A stretch of 15,813 nt of DNA, taken from positions 1 through 15,813 of the forward strand of contig DYQV01000025.1 of NCBI GenBank assembly GCA_020719105.1, read 5' to 3'. Both the position numbers and the translations under genes were made by a program. Positions 13,325-15,813 of this stretch are shown here, piece after piece. This stretch comes from Rikenella microfusus (GTDB lineage Bacteria > Bacteroidota > Bacteroidia > Bacteroidales > SZUA-534). Numbering within the stretch: the stretch's first letter is position 1; each line of letters starts with the position of its first letter. Below the pieces are notes generated by a model. It ran no database searches, was not told where the DNA came from, and saw nothing but the letters and a program-made list of their open reading frames with translations.

Positions 13325-15520
13325 TTATAGATTAGCATGAATATAATTTAACATTTTAACATAAAGGAAATAATGAGTATTCCCTCCATAAATACCGTGA
13401 TTCCGGTTGGTGAAAACAAACATATCAAACTGCTTATCGGCCTGAACAAAAGCTTCTGATATTTCAAAAGTGTTTTGCACATGCACATTATCATCGGCAG
13501 TTCCATGACAAATCAATAAATTTCCTTTTAATTTATTGGAGTATGAAATGGGTGAATTTTCGTCGTATCCGGTTGGATTCTCTTGTGGCGTGCGCATAAA
13601 CCGCTCGGTATAAATATTGTCGTAATATCGCCAGTTGGTAATAGGTGCCACAGCAATTCCTGTTTTAAAATAATCAGCACCTTGAGTCATGCAGTTTAAA
13701 ACCATAAAACCGCCATAGCTCCATCCCCAAATACCAATCCGTGTCGAATCAATAAATGAAAGACCTCCAAGGTATTTAGCTGTTTCAATTTGATCCAAGG
13801 TTTCGTATTTACCCATTTGCAGATAGGTCATTTTCCGGAACTCCTCGCCACGGCCACCGGTTCCCCTTCCATCAACACAGGCAACAATGTATCCGTCACC
13901 GGTTAAAACTTGTTCCCAGTCAACCCGGAACCTATCCAACACCTGTTGTGAATTGGGTCCACTGTATTGTGTCATTAACACCGGATATTTTTTTGTGGAA
14001 TCAAAGTCAACGGGTTTCATCATCCATCCGTTAAGAGTAATCCCCTCGCTGGTAGTATAATTAAAAAACTCTTTTGGACTAAATTTATAGCCTTTTAGTT
14101 TTTCTTTAAGTTTTGCATTGTCTTCTAATACTCGCAGCAGCTTGCCTTTGGCATCGTGCAATGTCACTAAAGTAGGTGTTGTATCGTTCGAAAAATAATT
14201 AATGTAATAAGCATACGAACTGCTAAATAATGCCCGGTTGGTTCCGTATTGAGTGCTTAGTTTTCTTTTTCCACTCCCATCGGTCTTTATCACAAAAATA
14301 TCACGCTGGGTTGCTGCTAACTCGGCACTTTGATAATACACCAGCTTGTTTTTCGCATCAAAACCTAAATAATCAGTCACATCCCACGCCCCTTTGGTAA
14401 CTTGCGAAATCAGCGTTCCATTCGCGGCATGTAAATACAAATGGGCAAATCCATCGCGTTCGCTGCTGTATATAAATTGCTGCCCGTTATTAATAAAGGT
14501 CAGATCATCAAAATAATCTTCATCAATGTAACGACTGTTTTCCTCGGTATAAAAAACCGATGATTTGCCAGTTATGGCATCGGCATACAAAAATTCCAGT
14601 TTATTTTGCAACCGGTTCAGCCGGTAAACAACCATCTCACCTATAGGGGTCCATTTCAATCGTGGAATGTATTGATCCGGTTCTGTCCCAACATCCACCT
14701 TTACGGTTTCGCCAGATTTTACTTGATAGGAATGTACCGTAACCACCGAATTCTTTTCGCCTGCTTTTGGATATTTAAATTCATAGTTTTCAGGATATAA
14801 ACCATTCTTTTCAATTTTAGGTTCAAGCCCAGCATAGAGGGTCATGTTAAAAACGGGCACTTCGGTTTCATTGAATTTGCAATAGGCTAAATAGTTTCCA
14901 TCGGGCGACCAGGCAAATGCCTGATTGTATTCAAACTCCTCCTCATAAACCCAGTCAGGAGCCCCATTGATTATTTTGTTGAATTCCCCGTCGGTGGTAA
15001 TTTGTTTTTCGGCTGAAGTTGCCAAATCCGAAATAAAAAGGTTGTTCTTGCGAACGAAAGCCACTTTAGTGCCATCGGGCGAAAGCGTTGCCAACCGCTG
15101 CGAACCATTTAATGAAACCGGAAATAATTTATGGCTTTTAAAATCCCAAACAAAGTAATCGGCGGTAAAGGAGTGCCGGTAAATATCTTCACGATTGATG
15201 TATAAAATCAGTTTTGTTTCATCGGAATTAAAAATATAACTCTGAATTTCTTGAATTTGAGGATTATTGAAATCGCTGACAGATACCAATGTTGCTACGG
15301 GTTCACCTGTTTTATAGCTATATTTTATAAGGACTGAATCTCCATCCAAAGCAGTGTAGTTCAGTCCATCATTCATTGACTGAAGGCCTCTAACTGTCTT
15401 GGGATAAAATGAATAGGTTTGATATAAATTGGATAGAGTAATACCTTTTTTCTCAATATTTTGAGAGAATAAAGTAATCTCAAGTAAGCAAAACAGGAGT
15501 ACAAATAACTTTCTTTTCAT
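13325..15520 (-). CDS. Dipeptidyl peptidase IV (S9B family), exported
   Basis: A 731-residue serine peptidase that removes X-Pro or X-Ala dipeptides from peptide N-termini. An N-terminal signal peptide (~1-20; K/R start, hydrophobic core, end near LFSQ) without a lipobox directs it to the periplasm. The beta-propeller domain (~35-470) carries the substrate-binding acidic motif DWVYEEEF (E193-E195). The alpha/beta-hydrolase domain (~480-731) holds the GWSYGG nucleophile S601, D676 in HGTADDNVH and H708 in NRNHGI, the complete triad. Length fits the family. Being first in transcription order before pepD (131 bp gap) and the MFS gene suggests a shared role in peptide use. A weak short hairpin lies in the gap, so full co-transcription is not certain. 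Start: the first ATG, giving an intact signal peptide. Confidence 0.93.
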   Translation of the reverse strand: MKRKLFVLLFCLLEITLFSQNIEKKGITLSNLYQTYSFYPKTVRGLQSMNDGLNYTALDGDSVLIKYSYKTGEPVATLVSVSDFNNPQIQEIQSYIFNSDETKLILYINREDIYRHSFTADYFVWDFKSHKLFPVSLNGSQRLATLSPDGTKVAFVRKNNLFISDLATSAEKQITTDGEFNKIINGAPDWVYEEEFEYNQAFAWSPDGNYLAYCKFNETEVPVFNMTLYAGLEPKIEKNGLYPENYEFKYPKAGEKNSVVTVHSYQVKSGETVKVDVGTEPDQYIPRLKWTPIGEMVVYRLNRLQNKLEFLYADAITGKSSVFYTEENSRYIDEDYFDDLTFINNGQQFIYSSERDGFAHLYLHAANGTLISQVTKGAWDVTDYLGFDAKNKLVYYQSAELAATQRDIFVIKTDGSGKRKLSTQYGTNRALFSSSYAYYINYFSNDTTPTLVTLHDAKGKLLRVLEDNAKLKEKLKGYKFSPKEFFNYTTSEGITLNGWMMKPVDFDSTKKYPVLMTQYSGPNSQQVLDRFRVDWEQVLTGDGYIVACVDGRGTGGRGEEFRKMTYLQMGKYETLDQIETAKYLGGLSFIDSTRIGIWGWSYGGFMVLNCMTQGADYFKTGIAVAPITNWRYYDNIYTERFMRTPQENPTGYDENSPISYSNKLKGNLLICHGTADDNVHVQNTFEISEAFVQADKQFDMFVFTNRNHGIYGGNTHYFLYVKMLNYIHANL

Positions 15521-15712
15521 TATAAAACTGATTTAATTAACTATTACAATTACCCAACAGCAAATTGGTCGCATAAAAAGCTCAAAGATTACAATTTTAT
15601 TGCCATTTCAAAATCAAAAAAACATGTTGTTGAGTAAGAAGTTGTCTGACTCCTTTTTCTTTTCTTTAAAGCTATCATTTGTACTTTGTTAAAAACTAAA
15701 ATTTTAAATTAC
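15521..15712. other. Upstream region of the dipeptidyl peptidase gene
   Basis: AT-rich, without a recognisable gene. It must hold the minus-strand promoter of the peptide-use genes. The best -7-like match on that strand is taatctttg, one base too long for the consensus, so no promoter is called. Confidence 0.4.
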
Positions 15713-15757
15713 ACCTAAGTTGAGCGATTTGAGCGCAACGAAAAAGCGCTTTACTTA
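15713..15757. repeat. Second copy of the argH-type palindromic repeat
   Basis: The arms acctaagttgagcgatttga (15713-15732) and aaaaagcgctttactta (15741-15757) match those in argH at 19/20 and 17/17. The 8-bp centre differs in length and sequence from the 17-bp centre there. The ends are inverted repeats, and an inner agcgc/gcgct hairpin is possible. Intergenic here. Confidence 0.75.
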
Positions 15758-15808
15758 GCCCGCTTTATTCATACCTGAGCATAGCGAAAGGTATGAATGT
15801 GCGACGGG
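15758..15808. repeat. Second type of palindromic unit, REP-like
   Basis: A perfect 10-bp stem, attcatacct / aggtatgaat (15767-15776 and 15789-15798), encloses the loop gagcatagcgaa, with outer cccg/cggg complementarity (15759-15762, 15805-15808). The gagcatagcgaa loop recalls common Bacteroidota extragenic palindromes. It directly abuts the preceding repeat and may continue past the window edge. Confidence 0.6.
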
Positions 15809-15813
15809 TATTG

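Overview
The window looks like a chromosomal segment from a Bacteroidota member, probably a Bacteroidales/Marinilabiliales-type organism. The evidence is AT-rich intergenic DNA, a lack of strong Shine-Dalgarno sequences before most genes, promoter-like TAnnTTTG boxes, and protein families typical of the phylum: an S9B dipeptidyl peptidase IV, a PepD aminoacyl-histidine dipeptidase, a DUF4160/DUF2442 pair and an FtsX-type ABC exporter. The organism call is an inference from these traits.

Left part (1-3300): accessory and scarred. A complete GT4-type glycosyltransferase (1363-2655) is preceded by a second, truncated copy of its own 5' end (187-298). The two copies are identical over 95 bp (187-281 and 1357-1451) and flank one intact gene for a Bro-N/DinD-like protein (348-1184). 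The geometry is that of a Campbell-type insertion of a ~1.17 kb circle that regenerated the target gene and gave it new upstream DNA; no integrase is visible. Downstream lie a DUF4160 gene broken by a one-base deletion and its usual partner, DUF2442.

Middle (3300-9350): housekeeping. A LolD/MacB-type ATPase and a 1102-residue FtsX-type permease form a two-gene ABC operon. argH (argininosuccinate lyase) follows as an apparently separate gene. A short palindromic repeat has been inserted into the 3' end of argH and is read through, adding about 35 unusual residues to the enzyme. A related repeat lies at the right edge of the window (15713-15757), with the same arms and a different centre.

Right part (9350-15813): minus strand. 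A soluble protein of unknown function (9357-10052) ends at a strong terminator. Beyond it are three co-directional genes, in transcription order DPP IV, PepD and an MFS transporter resembling the lysosomal dipeptide transporter MFSD1. Together they read as a peptide-use module: a periplasmic protease releases X-Pro/X-Ala dipeptides, the carrier imports them, and the cytosolic dipeptidase hydrolyses them.

Most noteworthy are the self-repairing insertion around the DinD-like gene, the repeat that became part of ArgH, and the dipeptide module with the MFSD1-like carrier. I saw no tRNA, rRNA, CRISPR array or transposase gene.
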